NCBI GenBank assembly: GCA_003288255.1
Contig: CP026601.1
Span: 1 to 64,000, forward strand
DNA from: Clostridiaceae bacterium 14S0207
GTDB taxonomy: Bacteria; Bacillota; Clostridia; Clostridiales; Clostridiaceae
Length of the DNA stretch: 64,000 nt
Direction of reading: 5' to 3'
In this document: in pieces, positions 18,760 through 29,470 of the stretch
How the letters are laid out: each line of letters begins with the position of its first letter
How positions within the stretch are numbered: position 1 is the stretch's first letter
Made by a program: the position numbers and the translations under genes
Notes under the pieces: model-generated
Databases searched by the model: none
Told to the model about the DNA's origin: nothing
What the model saw: the letters and a program-made list of their open reading frames with translations, nothing else

Positions 18760-19668
18760 CTATAAGTGCTGAATTCTAGTTTTTATAATTCTAAGATAAA
18801 GCTTATAAACTATAAAAAATAATAGCATTAACAATCCAATATTAATAATAACTATTGAGTTATTAATATTCATATATAAAATATTCTTACTAAAACTTTT
18901 TACGTTTATATTTAGAAGTTTGCTTATAGTAAAATTAAGTAAATAGAATCTATCTGGGAAAAGAAAATATACTATATTTAATAATATACTGAAACATAAT
19001 ATACCTATATCTAAGATTGATAGTGTTACCTTCTTTTTTACATCCCTATCAACATATCTAGCCAGTAGCATTGTAACTACTAAGATACTTAAATAGACAA
19101 CTAAATTATTAAGCTTAGATATGCGAATATAATCTATATGTACAGTCCTTTTATCAAATAATAATTTATGCATAAAAGCTAAAATAATCATAAATAACTT
19201 TTGAATAAAAAAGAAGGAAAAAGCCACTATTCCCATATTTTTAATAATATCTTTTTTACTTTGAAAATTCATAATGGCACATTCATAGTTTAAAAATAAT
19301 ATAACAGTCATTATAAAGAAATAACTTAGATTAAATCCTATGGTATTCTTTATTAGTGCAACACTTACAACTATCATAAGTAAATAACTAATAAATAAAG
19401 TTAAATTCATTTTTATAAAATAGTTAAGATTAAAATCATTAAACTTTTTACTATCTACAAAACCATTTATTTCTGTTAAAAAGTCTCTTTTGTTAAAGTT
19501 CTCTATGGCCTTTTGTATAGCTTGTTTTTCTGATAATCCTTCATTCATATAATCATATTTAGAATCATTTAAATGCTGTATTAGTTCCATTTTTAACTCT
19601 TCCCGTTCCCCAACTGGAAGATTAGTCTTTTTTAATAAATTTGTTATATAAATTTCAAATTCCCTCAC
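18760..19668 (-). CDS. HAAS-domain multipass membrane protein
   Basis: 302 aa. The N-terminal 65 residues (MREFEIYITNLLKKTN, then LSEKQAIQKAIENF) look like the HAAS/permease-prefix domain that accompanies PadR regulators. Seven or so hydrophobic segments follow from about residue 85 to 290. The GTG start sits just behind the PadR stop, so the two form a coupled pair. PadR-HAAS pairs usually regulate envelope or transporter functions. A frameshifted paralogue lies at 40691-41589 without a PadR partner. Confidence 0.75.
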   Translation of the reverse strand: MREFEIYITNLLKKTNLPVGEREELKMELIQHLNDSKYDYMNEGLSEKQAIQKAIENFNKRDFLTEINGFVDSKKFNDFNLNYFIKMNLTLFISYLLMIVVSVALIKNTIGFNLSYFFIMTVILFLNYECAIMNFQSKKDIIKNMGIVAFSFFFIQKLFMIILAFMHKLLFDKRTVHIDYIRISKLNNLVVYLSILVVTMLLARYVDRDVKKKVTLSILDIGILCFSILLNIVYFLFPDRFYLLNFTISKLLNINVKSFSKNILYMNINNSIVIINIGLLMLLFFIVYKLYLRIIKTRIQHL

Positions 19669-19671
19669 CGC

Positions 19672-19989
19672 TTATACCCCCATTAACTTATCCAATAAAA
19701 CATTAAAGTTTTTAATCCCTAAGATTTTTTCCTCTAAATACTCCCTTCCCCCTTTCGTAATATTATAGTATTTTCTATTTCTATCCTCTTTAACTTGCCA
19801 GAAAGATTCAATCAACTTTTTGTTTTCTAATCTTTTTAAACAAGTATATAAGGTTCCTTCCCCAATTACATAAGTATCATTACTTTTTTCTTTGATTTCT
19901 CTGCTTATTTCATAGCCGTATGATATTTTACCATTTAAAATACATAGAACTAATATGTCTATAGATCCTTTAAATATCTCTATATCCAT
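19672..19989 (-). CDS. PadR-family transcriptional regulator
   Basis: 105 aa winged-helix repressor. Typical PadR text is visible: GSIDILVLCILNGKISYGYEI, then GEGTLYTCLKRLENKKLIES and the wing DRNRKYYNITKGG. The short C-terminal helix fits the small PadR subclass. It has an AGGAGGTG ribosome binding site. It is coupled to the HAAS membrane protein and divergent from the ABC exporter gene at 20253, so it may control both (inference). Confidence 0.9.
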   Translation of the reverse strand: MDIEIFKGSIDILVLCILNGKISYGYEISREIKEKSNDTYVIGEGTLYTCLKRLENKKLIESFWQVKEDRNRKYYNITKGGREYLEEKILGIKNFNVLLDKLMGV

Positions 19990-20252
19990 ACAACACCTCC
20001 TATGAGACTATTATAAAATAACATACCTCGCATTACAAGGTATTGTTTAAATAATACCCCTTATGGAATTATTGATAATTATTTAAAAAATTTGATTCTT
20101 TCTCAGTGAATTTCCATATTTTCTTCAAACTTTGTACAACTTTAATTTTCCTAATATAAAGGATTTTGTATATTTTTGTAGAAACTATTTATTATTCGAA
20201 ATTTTCAAAAAATAACTCACTAAATTACATATGGAGGTAATCTAATAAATTT

Positions 20253-21878
20253 ATGAAGCTAAAAAAATTAAATTCTATATTTAAGAATTTCAGGAAAAAA
20301 CAATTACTTTTATGTATAGTAATCACCACTGAAATTTGTTTATCTGCCTATATACCTTTTTTAATTAAAGATCTGGTAGATACTATTACACACAATAACA
20401 ATATAAATTCTTTATTAAACATTACCTATTCTTTATTACTACTTACTATAATTAATGTCTTCATAGGAAACTTTAATCATTATATATGGCATAAGTTAAG
20501 ACTTGAATCAGTAAATTTTCTTAGATTAAAAATGTTTGAAGCTACTTTAAAAAAGCCTAAATACTTCTTTGACTCTAAAAGTACTGGCGAAATTCTCGCT
20601 TTAATTATGGATGATACAAGTATAGTGGCTCAAAATATTATTATAGGACCACCTATGCTTTTCTCCAATGTATTAAACTTTATAATAATAGTCTGTGTTC
20701 TTTTTACACTAAGTAAAAAATTAACCTTTTTAACCTTGCTAATATTACCTGTCTACATGCTAGGATTTCATTATTTTAATAAGAAAATAAGAAAGACAAG
20801 TCGTTCAGAACGTGAAAACTTTGGATTCGTAATGAAGGATGCTGAAGAAAAATTACAAGGTATAAATACTATAAAAACCTTTAAAATTAACACATTTATG
20901 ACTGAAATTTTCGAAAAAAAGTTGAAAAATCATTTTAAATTTTTAAGTAAAAATTTATTTTATAATAGTTTAGGTTCTAGTTTAAATAACTTAATTATTT
21001 CATTGTTACCAATATTAATCTTAATTTATGGCAGCATCTTAATTAACGAAAACCAACTTTCTCTTGGTACTCTTATAGCCTTTTTTACGTACATCTCAAA
21101 TATATATGAACCTTTATCTAATCTATCAGATTATAACTTAGGCCTTCAATCATCCTTGGCTATTGGTGATAGAATTATAAGTTTTTTAGATTTAGATAGC
21201 TCATCAAAGAATGCCAATAAAAAAACTATAAATTCCTTTGAATCCTTAGAATTTGTTGATGTATCCTTTGCATACAAGGATAAAAACTATGTGCTAAAAG
21301 ATTTTAACTTTAAAATAAACAAGGGAGATCATATTGGAATCGTTGGAAAAAGTGGCTGTGGTAAAAGTACATTTTTAAAGTTATTATTAGGAATGTATTA
21401 TCCAACAAGTGGGAAGATTCTAATTAATGATATTGATATACGCGAAGTGGATCTTAACTCTTTTTACTCTGTCCTTGCAATACAAGAACAACTTCCTTTT
21501 ATTTTTGAAGGTACTTTAGAAGAAAATCTAACATTAGGTTCTAATATTCCAAGATCTTTTATAGATAAAATAATTAAGGATATACAAATTTCTGATATAA
21601 ATAATTCCTTAGATAAAATATCCCTTAATACTTTATCCGTTGGGCAAAAGCAGAGAATATGTATGGCTAGAGCCTTATTAAGAAATCCAGAAATCTTAAT
21701 TTTAGATGAACCAACTTCAGCCCTAGATTGCAAATTATAAGAAGCTATTCAAAAGAGTTTAGAAAGCTTAACTGAACATAAAACCGTAATTTTAATAACA
21801 CATAGACCAGCTCTATTAAAGAACTGCACTACCCTATTAAATCTTGAAAATATAACCTTGCAGAAAAGTACTATATAA
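20253..21878 (+). pseudogene. ABC exporter half-transporter with an in-frame stop
   Basis: A 541-codon exporter gene of the same class as the gene at 1-1644, interrupted by TAA at 21738-21740 (codon 496) just after Walker B and the D-loop (LILDEPTSALD). The same frame continues after the stop with a normal end, including the H-loop ILITHRP, up to a TAA at 21876-21878. Walker A GKSGCGKST and signature LSVGQKQR are intact (the latter LSVGQ instead of LSGGQ). The truncated 495-aa product lacks the switch histidine and is unlikely to be active unless the stop is suppressed. The GGAGGT site is unusually far (15 nt) from the ATG. Divergent from padR. Confidence 0.8.
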
Positions 21879-21881
21879 AAT

Positions 21882-21912
21882 AAAAAAGTCACATTTTAAG
21901 TGACTTTTTTTC
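21882..21912. terminator. bidirectional terminator
   Basis: Perfect hairpin AAAAAAGTCAC / GTGACTTTTTT between the convergent ABC exporter and Fic genes; A run and T run serve both strands. Confidence 0.9.
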
Positions 21913-21915
21913 TTA

Positions 21916-22629
21916 TTAAAACATATTTTTATTCTCGCTAATAGAATCCTTTTGTACTTTTAAATAATTCACTAGTGGCTCTATATTATCACTAGTAGAT
22001 TCACCTAATGCTTTTTTATATTCCATAGAACTTTCTCCATTCATATATTGCAATGGAAATCTATTATCTAATACTTGTTTTAAAAATACAAATCGTCCTA
22101 TTCTGCCATTACCATCTTGAAATGGATGAATACGCTCAAATTCTAAATGAAATCTTGCTATATCCTGTAATGTAGCTGATTTTAACGAATTAAATGTATT
22201 TATTATTAAGTTTAATCTATCCTCAACTTCCCAAGGATTTGCCGTATCAGAATTTGCTCCTAGTATCTTATTAGGGTATTTTTTAAATACTCCTGTTAGT
22301 TCCATATCATATAATCTTGTACGATACATTAAAGAACTATGCCATTCTTTTAAAATGTCTAAAGTAAGTTCTCTATCTATACTTTCAATTACTAAATCAA
22401 ATGTATAAAAAGAATTTACTGTTTCCCGAACATCATCTAAGGTATGTGTTCCAGTTACTATATTCTTTTCCATAAGCATTTGTAATGCATCAGTTGTAAA
22501 GGTACTTCCTTCTATTTTATTTGAATTATATATAAAATCATATTTTAATATTTCATTTAATGAATTATGTAATCCTTTAGTTTCTTTTAATGTTTTTAAG
22601 AATTTATCATAATTATAATCTTTATCCAT
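21916..22629 (-). CDS. Fic-domain protein (probable AMP transferase)
   Basis: 237 aa. Fic enzymes move AMP or similar groups from nucleotides to hydroxyls of target proteins. The active-site motif HPFQDGNGRIGR is complete (168-179, His168). An N-terminal inhibitory helix motif S-N-K-I-E-G is visible at 36-41, which places it in the self-inhibited class with the glutamate (E40) upstream of the core. No separate antitoxin gene is needed for such proteins. The ribosome binding site is weak. Target unknown. Confidence 0.9.
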   Translation of the reverse strand: MDKDYNYDKFLKTLKETKGLHNSLNEILKYDFIYNSNKIEGSTFTTDALQMLMEKNIVTGTHTLDDVRETVNSFYTFDLVIESIDRELTLDILKEWHSSLMYRTRLYDMELTGVFKKYPNKILGANSDTANPWEVEDRLNLIINTFNSLKSATLQDIARFHLEFERIHPFQDGNGRIGRFVFLKQVLDNRFPLQYMNGESSMEYKKALGESTSDNIEPLVNYLKVQKDSISENKNMF

Positions 22630-22769
22630 GATTTGCTCGTTAAATTTAATTTCCCTTTATAGTTTTCTCTAAAACTTACTATTGTATAATTTAATCCTAC
22701 ATATAATAAGATTATATACAATAAAACTTATTATAGAAAAAATATAAATACCTCTAAAAATTTTACTAT

Positions 22770-22792
22770 ATTTGTATTACACTTGTATTATA
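22770..22792. repeat. dispersed TTGTATTA direct-repeat motif, copy upstream of the Fic gene
   Basis: Two TTGTATTA units 12 bp apart (TTTGTATTACAC then TTGTATTATAA) in the intergenic DNA between fic and the DUF2442 gene. One of about ten copies in the window. Confidence 0.55.
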
Positions 22793-22878
22793 ACTATTTT
22801 ACCTTATTTTTCTTAATAATATATGCTATATCCTTTTTATATACAATATAATTATCTAACAAAAAAAGACAGGCAATC

Positions 22879-23220
22879 TTAATTACCTGTATTTTTATCT
22901 GTATTACAATTGTATTCATCTTTATTATTCTTGAATAACTCCATAGGCTCCGAAACTTCTGGATAATCTTCATAAATTACAAAAGGATCAATATCTAAAC
23001 AAGTTGATTCATCATAACTATCATCTAAACTCCATGCTAAAGTCCCATTTAATACGGTACATTTTTCTTTAAATATATTAATGTCTTGTAATACTTTAAA
23101 AATTCCTTTTAAAATTAGTTCCTTAGCATCATATAAATGAATAGAACCATCATCAAAATAAACATATACTTTAAAATCATCAGTTGGAATTACTTGAATT
23201 ACTTCTGGCATATATTCCAT
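22879..23220 (-). CDS. DUF2442 protein
   Basis: 113 aa acidic protein matching the DUF2442 pattern: YFDDGSIHLYDAKELI, a central VLNGTLAWSLDD and CLDIDPFVIYEDYPE. It is preceded by the DUF4160 gene (14-bp gap), the usual partner. Such pairs are often listed as toxin-antitoxin-like but the activity is not established to my knowledge. The last codons carry a copy of the dispersed TGTATTAC motif, suggesting that the repeat shaped the C-terminus (YNCNTDKNTGN). Confidence 0.8.
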   Translation of the reverse strand: MEYMPEVIQVIPTDDFKVYVYFDDGSIHLYDAKELILKGIFKVLQDINIFKEKCTVLNGTLAWSLDDSYDESTCLDIDPFVIYEDYPEVSEPMELFKNNKDEYNCNTDKNTGN

Positions 23221-23234
23221 TTAAAAATTCCTCC

Positions 23235-23504
23235 TTAAGAAAGTGGTGCAATTCTATATAATGGTTGCTGATTTCTTGCAAGTTCCCAGTTTTGCATTAA
23301 TTCATCTTTATGAATTTCAGTCCAAGCTAATATTAGCTTTAATTGTCTTTTAGGTAGATATCCCTTTAAAACCTTACAATTTATAATATCTACTAAAACT
23401 TTATTCCCATTATATTCTGCATGAAAATGTGGTGGCACATGATCATTATAATTTATAGTAACTCTAATTCCAAAAAATAAACTTATTTCTGGCAATAGAA
23501 TCAC
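23235..23504 (-). CDS. DUF4160 protein
   Basis: 89 aa. The N-terminus MILLPEISLFFGIRVTINYNDH and the HVPPHFHAEYNG motif are those of DUF4160; the C-terminal part has LILAWTEIHKDELMQNWEL. It has a GGAGGTG site and leads the two-gene unit with DUF2442. The histidine-rich PPHFHA block may be an active or metal site (inference). Function unknown; toxin-antitoxin-like by gene arrangement. Confidence 0.82.
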   Translation of the reverse strand: MILLPEISLFFGIRVTINYNDHVPPHFHAEYNGNKVLVDIINCKVLKGYLPKRQLKLILAWTEIHKDELMQNWELARNQQPLYRIAPLS

Positions 23505-23737
23505 CTCCTTAATTTCATTAAATTCTATGTTTACTTGCTTATATTATATACTAACCTATGAATCAATTTAAATATAAAATTTTTTTCTAAAAAAGTCTAT
23601 AATTTATACAACTATCCTTTTTAAAACTCATTTAATAGTTTTATATTACTCATAATTTTCAATTCTTCTTATATTATCAATATGTGGTAATGTATTTATT
23701 TTACTGCATTTAATATAAAATATGCCTGTATTTTTTA

Positions 23738-26700
23738 TTAGAATACATTTGTATTACATTCATATTCACCTGACTTATCATAAAGTTTAACCTGTAATCT
23801 CCACATAATTTTATAGAAATCGCATCTTTCTAAAAGCTCTGTATGAGTTCCAACATCTAAAATTTTACCATCCTTCATAACTACAATACGATCTGCAAAT
23901 TTAATAGAACCTAATCTATGAGTTACTATAATAGCTGTTTTATCCGAACATGCCTCATTAAATTGCTTATATATTTTTTCTTCTGATATTGGATCAATTG
24001 CTGCTGTTGGCTCATCTAAGACTATAAAATCAGAAGTTCTATAAAATCCCCTTGCTACGGCGATTCTTTGCCATTGACCTTCTGATAGATCTACTCCTGA
24101 AAATTCTCTAGATAACACAGTGTTATATCCTAAATTAAAATCCTTGTGATTCACATTAATACCTGAACCTTCTAAGGCAAACTCTAATCTATTCTTATTA
24201 TCTTTTCTATTATTACAATCACTAATTTCAATATTATCTTTTAAGGTAAGCCGATACTTTTGAAAATCCTGAAAAACAGCACTAACATTGTTAAAAATAT
24301 TCTCCATAGTAAAATCTTTTGAATCTTCCCCTTGAAATAAAACTGCTCCTTTAGTTGGAAGGTACATTCCTATAATTAATTTAACCAAGGTAGACTTTCC
24401 TGCGCCATTTTCACCTACTATAGCTAGGGTTTCCCCCTTATTTATTTCTAAATTAATATCATAAAGTATATTTTTATTTGACCCTGGATAAGAAAAGCAT
24501 ACATTTTTTAATTTTATATTTTCTCTTTTAACTTTTATATCTTTCTTTTTATAATCTCTTTCTGGAAGTTGAAAAAATCTTAAAAAGTTTTCTATCTTTC
24601 CGATATTCTCTGAATAATACTGAAATTTATAATAAACATATTCATCCATTAAACTAAACATATTATCGATAGATGCAAAAATAGCTGCAAAAGCACCTAC
24701 AGTGATTTCCTCATTCATTAAAGCATAGAATGTAAGAAAAAAAACTCCTAAATATGCTAGAAGTGATATTAACTTGGTACTAAGCTCTACTAGGTTTAGT
24801 TTTATGGTAGTGGATCGTTTTAATTTATTCATATTGGCAATAGAATCTTTTAGTAGATTCATAAAATAACTATGAACACCTAAAATTCTAGTTTCTTTAG
24901 TGTATTTTCTCCCTACTATGCATTCACTGTAATAATCTACCTTTCTTCTAAGAGGTATCAATCTGTCTTCCAAACCTGAAAAAAACCTTCTTCTTACAGA
25001 GGCTGTATAAACACTTGGTACAAATAATAAAATTAAAGATATAACTAAGATTTTATTTAATTTAAACAGATATATTCCCATAAATAAAAAATACGGAAAA
25101 TAAAATAAAAAGCAATTCATTATTGTATGTATGTATTTAAGTGCACAGCATGTACCTAAATAAGCCTTATTAATCACATCTAAAGTATCTGGATTCTCGA
25201 AACAAATAGGATCTAATTTAGATATTTTTAAATTAATTATATGATATAATTTTTTAGTAATTTTAGGGCTATAAACCTGAGCTAGAAAATTAGCAAGTCC
25301 ACTTATAAGCTCAACACCTATTTTTATAGCTAGAAGCATATTTAAGGCTAGAATAGCTTCCTTTAACCCTTGTTTATTTAAGGATAGATAAATCACCTTA
25401 TCAAATAAAAGTTGCATACTTAAGGTAGTTAACATATATAAAATTCCATTAAGTAAAAATAACATATGATTGAATATAAATAGCATAGGGGCTACTGAAA
25501 ATACTTTAGGAAAAATCTTCTTAAAAATATATATAATAAAGTCTTTATACTTTTTCATTGTACCACCCCTTTGTGATTCAAACATTTCTGCATATACTCC
25601 TTTTTTATTAATTAATTCTTTATGAGTACCATGCTCTACAACAGACCCTTTATCTATTACAAATATCTCATCACATATTCTAGCCGCACCTAATCTATGT
25701 GTAATTAGAAACATAGGCTTTCCTATACTTGCTTTGCTAAATAATTTATATAATCTATTCTCACTAATTGGATCTAATACAGCAGTTGGTTCGTCTAAAA
25801 TATAAAATGATGCATTACTTATAAGAGTTCTTGCAAGAGCGACTTTCTGCCATTGTCCCCCTGATAATTCTAATCCATTTTTGTCTAAGTTTCCTAAAGA
25901 AGTATAAATACCATCTTCTAATAAACTTACACTATATTCCATGTCCATATCTATTAAAGCATTTTGTACTATTTGATCTTGTATGATACTATGAGATATT
26001 TCTTTACAATTTCCTAATAACACATTATCCTTAATACTTATAAAATATTTTGCAAAGTCCTGATATACAATAGAAAAATAAGCTTTCAATTGCTCATAAG
26101 TAAAAGTTTTGATATTTTTGCCATTAATTAAAATTTCACCTTCATAATCATCATACAACCCTGTTAGAAGTTTTATAAAAGTAGACTTCCCTACTCCATT
26201 TTTTCCAACTATAGCATAATGCTTGTTCTTTTCTACATACATAGAAAAGTTATTTAAGACCTTATGAGAAGTTCCAGGATAAGCAAAAGATACATTTTTA
26301 AATTCTATACTTTCAAATGGCATATTTCTTATGGATAAATCCTTAAGTTTATCTGCTCCTTTTACATCTTTCATTTTAGAAAATGTAGAAAAATCTTTTA
26401 GATATAATTTATACTTAGGATAATTTTTAATTATAGCTGTTAACTCCCATGCCATCCCTTCTACTAAGTTTAAAGTTGCAATAACAAGTCCTATATACAT
26501 TCCTACAGTAATTTTCCCTTCTACCACTGGAAACAGTAATATGCATGAATTTATCATAGATAAAATTGCAATAATTATACTAGCAAGCTTTGTCTTAATA
26601 AAAATTCGTTTATCTGCCTTATATTTAATTTTACATTCCTTTTCGTATGATACTCCCCATAATTTGTCTATAGCCCTTGTATACCCAAATAAAAATCTTT

Positions 26701-27354
26701 CTAAATAAGACTCCTTTGAGCATAATATGTTTTTTAAGTAATCTGCCTTACGTCCATATTTTTCAGCTTCTATATAAGCATCATAATTAACCTTCCCGCT
26801 TTTAAAAGCTAACAAAATTAAACATAGTGAAAAAACAAAAATAACTATAGCTGCCCTTAAATCCTTACTTCCTATTAATATAAAAATGCTTCCTACTTTT
26901 ATAGTAACTTCTACTATATCAAGTAAATTTTCAAAACCATTTTGTATACTTTCTACTATAGTACATCGAATTCTTGATATTAACTTCCAAGATTCATCAT
27001 TTTCAATATACTTGTACTCTAAGATACCCTGCTTTTTTATAACTTCAGGTAAAAATTTCTTATTTAAACAAATATTAATTTCTAGTTTAAAAAAGATAAA
27101 ATAGATTGGGCTAAAAAAGAAAATATAAGAACTAAAAGAATTGTAATTAGGGGTTTATAAATCCTAACCATATCTCCATTTTTAAAAACCTCAATGGCCA
27201 TATCAATAAACTTTTTAGTTGTGACCACCTGTATACTGGGAAGAAATCCAATTAATGTTCTAAGTACAATCTCACCTATAGCTAACATAGGTGAAATTTT
27301 CAGGGGTATTTTTATATATTCTAGTTGATTATAGGTTTTACTTTTGATATTCAT
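23738..27354 (-). pseudogene. double ABC exporter (two fused half-transporters), frameshifted in the first quarter
   Basis: Two complete exporter halves read in one frame. Half 1: TM domain then GKNGVGKST, LSGGQWQK, ILDEPTAVLDP and ITHRLGAAR. Half 2 starts at the internal Met (25558) and has GENGAGKST, LSEGQWQR, VLDEPTAAIDP and VTHRLGS. The first 90 codons (27354-27085) are cut off by a frameshift in a run of six A (27089-27094); a seventh would join LSF to FKLEINICL and give one 1205-aa protein. Without repair the open frame begins only at 26815 and lacks the first helices. The junction between halves still shows a GGGGTGG site before ATG, so they look like two former genes fused by loss of a stop. 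Likely a peptide exporter; neighbour of a serine protease gene. Confidence 0.75.
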
Positions 27355-27510
27355 ATGAACTTCCTCACTTTAATACTTAACTTATTCTATTTAACTTGTT
27401 TTAAATTTACTTATCAGTTATATTTTCTATATTTCGACACATAGTCATAATATTCTGACATCAATTAGATAATACTATTTTTTTATTATTATGTAAATAT
27501 GTACAAAGTA

Positions 27511-27544
27511 AAAAACCAGTAATAAAATTTTTATTACTGGTTTA
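27511..27544 (-). terminator. terminator after the serine protease gene
   Basis: Near-perfect hairpin: AAACCAGTAATAAA pairs with TTTATTACTGGTTT with a very short loop. It is flanked by an A run on the + strand, so it works for leftward transcription from the protease gene. Confidence 0.75.
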
Positions 27545-27676
27545 CTATATTAAAATATAATAGAAGATAGTCATGCTTAATTACTTGTCTTTTTAATAAT
27601 ATCTATTTAACTGATTTGTATTCACATTATTGTCTATTTTTTAATCTAAATAAAAAGCTTTCACTCCTCTTAATTA

Positions 27677-28624
27677 TTAACCTGTAACTAAAGATACATT
27701 TAATGCATTTAGAACAGTATTAATAGGTGTAAATATACTTTTATTTGTAGCTCCTCCTACTAATTGACCTACTGCATTTATATTTTCATCTAATAATATA
27801 GCACCAGAATCGCCTTCTTCGCTCATTTTACTAGTAATTATCTGATCTACCATAATATATTTCATAGTAGATGATACTCTTAACAATATAACAGCATGCA
27901 GTTGGGTTATTTTTGCCATAGTTTTTTCTGAAGTTCTACCTACCTTCATTACATTTTGAGACAAAGAGGCCGAACCTATTCCTTTAGGTGGTCCCACAAT
28001 AGCTATCTCAGGAACTGCAATATTAGGTGAATTTAACATAGCTATAGCTGAATCTACAAAGTTATTTTGACCTGCAAAATTTAATGGAATAAATTTAGTT
28101 AAAGTAGCTACTGCATCTATACCTGGTCTTCCTCCATCTCCAATACTAGGTTGAAGTATAGATGATCCAATTGCTGCTCTATTTGATGAAGCTAAAATAT
28201 GATTATTACCAAGTATATATCTATTTACTCCATCACTTACTAGACATCCTGCTGTTCCAGTTCTAGGAAATGACTCATTGCTAACACTATATCCACCAAC
28301 CACGGGTCTGACTCTTTGATTTAATGCTTGCTGTTCAAATGGACCTGATTCATATACATCTGTTGGAATTCCTTTATAACATGGTGGTATTCTATCAAAT
28401 GAACTTAATTCATTTGAGGGAACTTTTTTTTCTACGAATACTGATATACATTTAATATCTGTATCTATACCATTTATTTGTTTATAACCGAATCCAACAC
28501 CTACAACATTAGCTTTACTTAAAAAATAACCATATTCACATAAGCATATACGTGGAATTTTATAGTCCAAACATATATTATTCATAATATCTTCTTTAAT
28601 TAAACATTCATTCAAATTACTCAC
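27677..28624 (-). CDS. trypsin-like serine protease, cytoplasmic type
   Basis: 315 aa. A chymotrypsin-fold triad can be read: His142 in GNNHILA, Asp191 in NNFVDSAIA and Ser273 in EGDSGAIL. The N-terminal 110 residues (GVGFGYKQINGIDT, VFVEKKVP) are typical of the bacterial relatives of this family, which lack the usual secretion signal. No signal peptide is visible here. An alternative start is Met14. It lies just upstream of the double ABC exporter in the same orientation, although a terminator separates them. A role in cutting an exported peptide is possible but unproven. Confidence 0.8.
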   Translation of the reverse strand: MSNLNECLIKEDIMNNICLDYKIPRICLCEYGYFLSKANVVGVGFGYKQINGIDTDIKCISVFVEKKVPSNELSSFDRIPPCYKGIPTDVYESGPFEQQALNQRVRPVVGGYSVSNESFPRTGTAGCLVSDGVNRYILGNNHILASSNRAAIGSSILQPSIGDGGRPGIDAVATLTKFIPLNFAGQNNFVDSAIAMLNSPNIAVPEIAIVGPPKGIGSASLSQNVMKVGRTSEKTMAKITQLHAVILLRVSSTMKYIMVDQIITSKMSEEGDSGAILLDENINAVGQLVGGATNKSIFTPINTVLNALNVSLVTG

Positions 28625-29028
28625 CTTACCTCTAAGAGTTGTAATAATATAGTATATTCTATAAAACTAATTTTGCTACTAATCCTAATAATATGTAGAT
28701 AAATGTAATGTAATAAACAAAAGGTAAATATAAAAAGTATTTTTTATTCAAATTATACATAATTTAGGTTCATAGTATTAATTACACCAAAAAACATATA
28801 ATTTTAATTACATGTCTTCTTAACTTAAGACTATTTTAAAATTCGACTACACCCTATAGAATTTCTTATAATAGAACCATATAAATAATTATGAAAGTAT
28901 TATTACTATAACTATTGAGTTAGTGAAAAATCATATAAAAAACTTTAGCTTAAAAAAAATTAAACACCTATAAATAAAGGAATTTATCATATATTTGCTT
29001 AAATAATTAAATATTCCATATTAACTAT
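28625..29028. other. intergenic stretch
   Basis: AT-rich and non-coding as far as can be seen; it holds the divergent upstream regions of the protease gene and the small membrane protein gene at 29076. Confidence 0.4.
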
Positions 29029-29034
29029 ATATTA

Positions 29035-29043
29035 TGATATAAT
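29035..29043 (+). promoter_or_regulatory. extended -10 promoter of small membrane gene 1
   Basis: TGATATAAT, an extended -10, 33 bp before the ATG. The same element recurs at 29430-29438 before the duplicate gene, with about 45 bp of surrounding sequence conserved. Confidence 0.6.
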
Positions 29044-29075
29044 TTAAAGATAAATTTAATTTAGGAGGATAAGAT

Positions 29076-29342
29076 ATGAATTTTCTATATTTATTTATCC
29101 ACTGCTTGATAGGTTATATTTTGGCATATGTACTTCATAAATTTTTATTAAAAGAAAAACTAAGTAAACTAAAGGTTTCCCCTTCTAAAAAAGTAATTAT
29201 TGTTGTTGTAAATTTCATTGTTCTTTATGGACTTTTAAAATTAAATAATAAGTTAATTCTTTATAAACCCTTAAATCAGATAATATTTGGATTTTTATTT
29301 GCATTATTTGGAATAGTTTATTCATCTTTAAAAACATCATAA
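29076..29342 (+). CDS. small membrane protein, tandem copy 1
   Basis: 88 aa with three hydrophobic segments (about 2-22, 38-58, 65-84) and a conserved basic loop LLKEKLSKLKVSPSKK. The neighbour at 29471 is a clear paralogue, sharing LKEKLSK, a similar second helix and the SSLKxS end. Good AGGAGG site. Function not recognised; small duplicated membrane proteins next to exporters can be immunity proteins, but nothing here proves it. Confidence 0.7.
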   Translation: MNFLYLFIHCLIGYILAYVLHKFLLKEKLSKLKVSPSKKVIIVVVNFIVLYGLLKLNNKLILYKPLNQIIFGFLFALFGIVYSSLKTS

Positions 29343-29429
29343 AGGTTTCAATGAATTAATTTTATTTTATAAATACATTTGTAATATATTTGTTTATATA
29401 GTTAAATATTTAATATTAACTATATATTA

Positions 29430-29438
29430 TGATATAAT
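29430..29438 (+). promoter_or_regulatory. extended -10 promoter of small membrane gene 2
   Basis: TGATATAAT again, in a near-copy of the upstream region of the first gene (TTAACTATATATTATGATATAATTT is shared except for small changes nearby). Confidence 0.6.
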
Positions 29439-29470
29439 TTAAACATAAATTTAGTTTAGGGGGACAAAAC

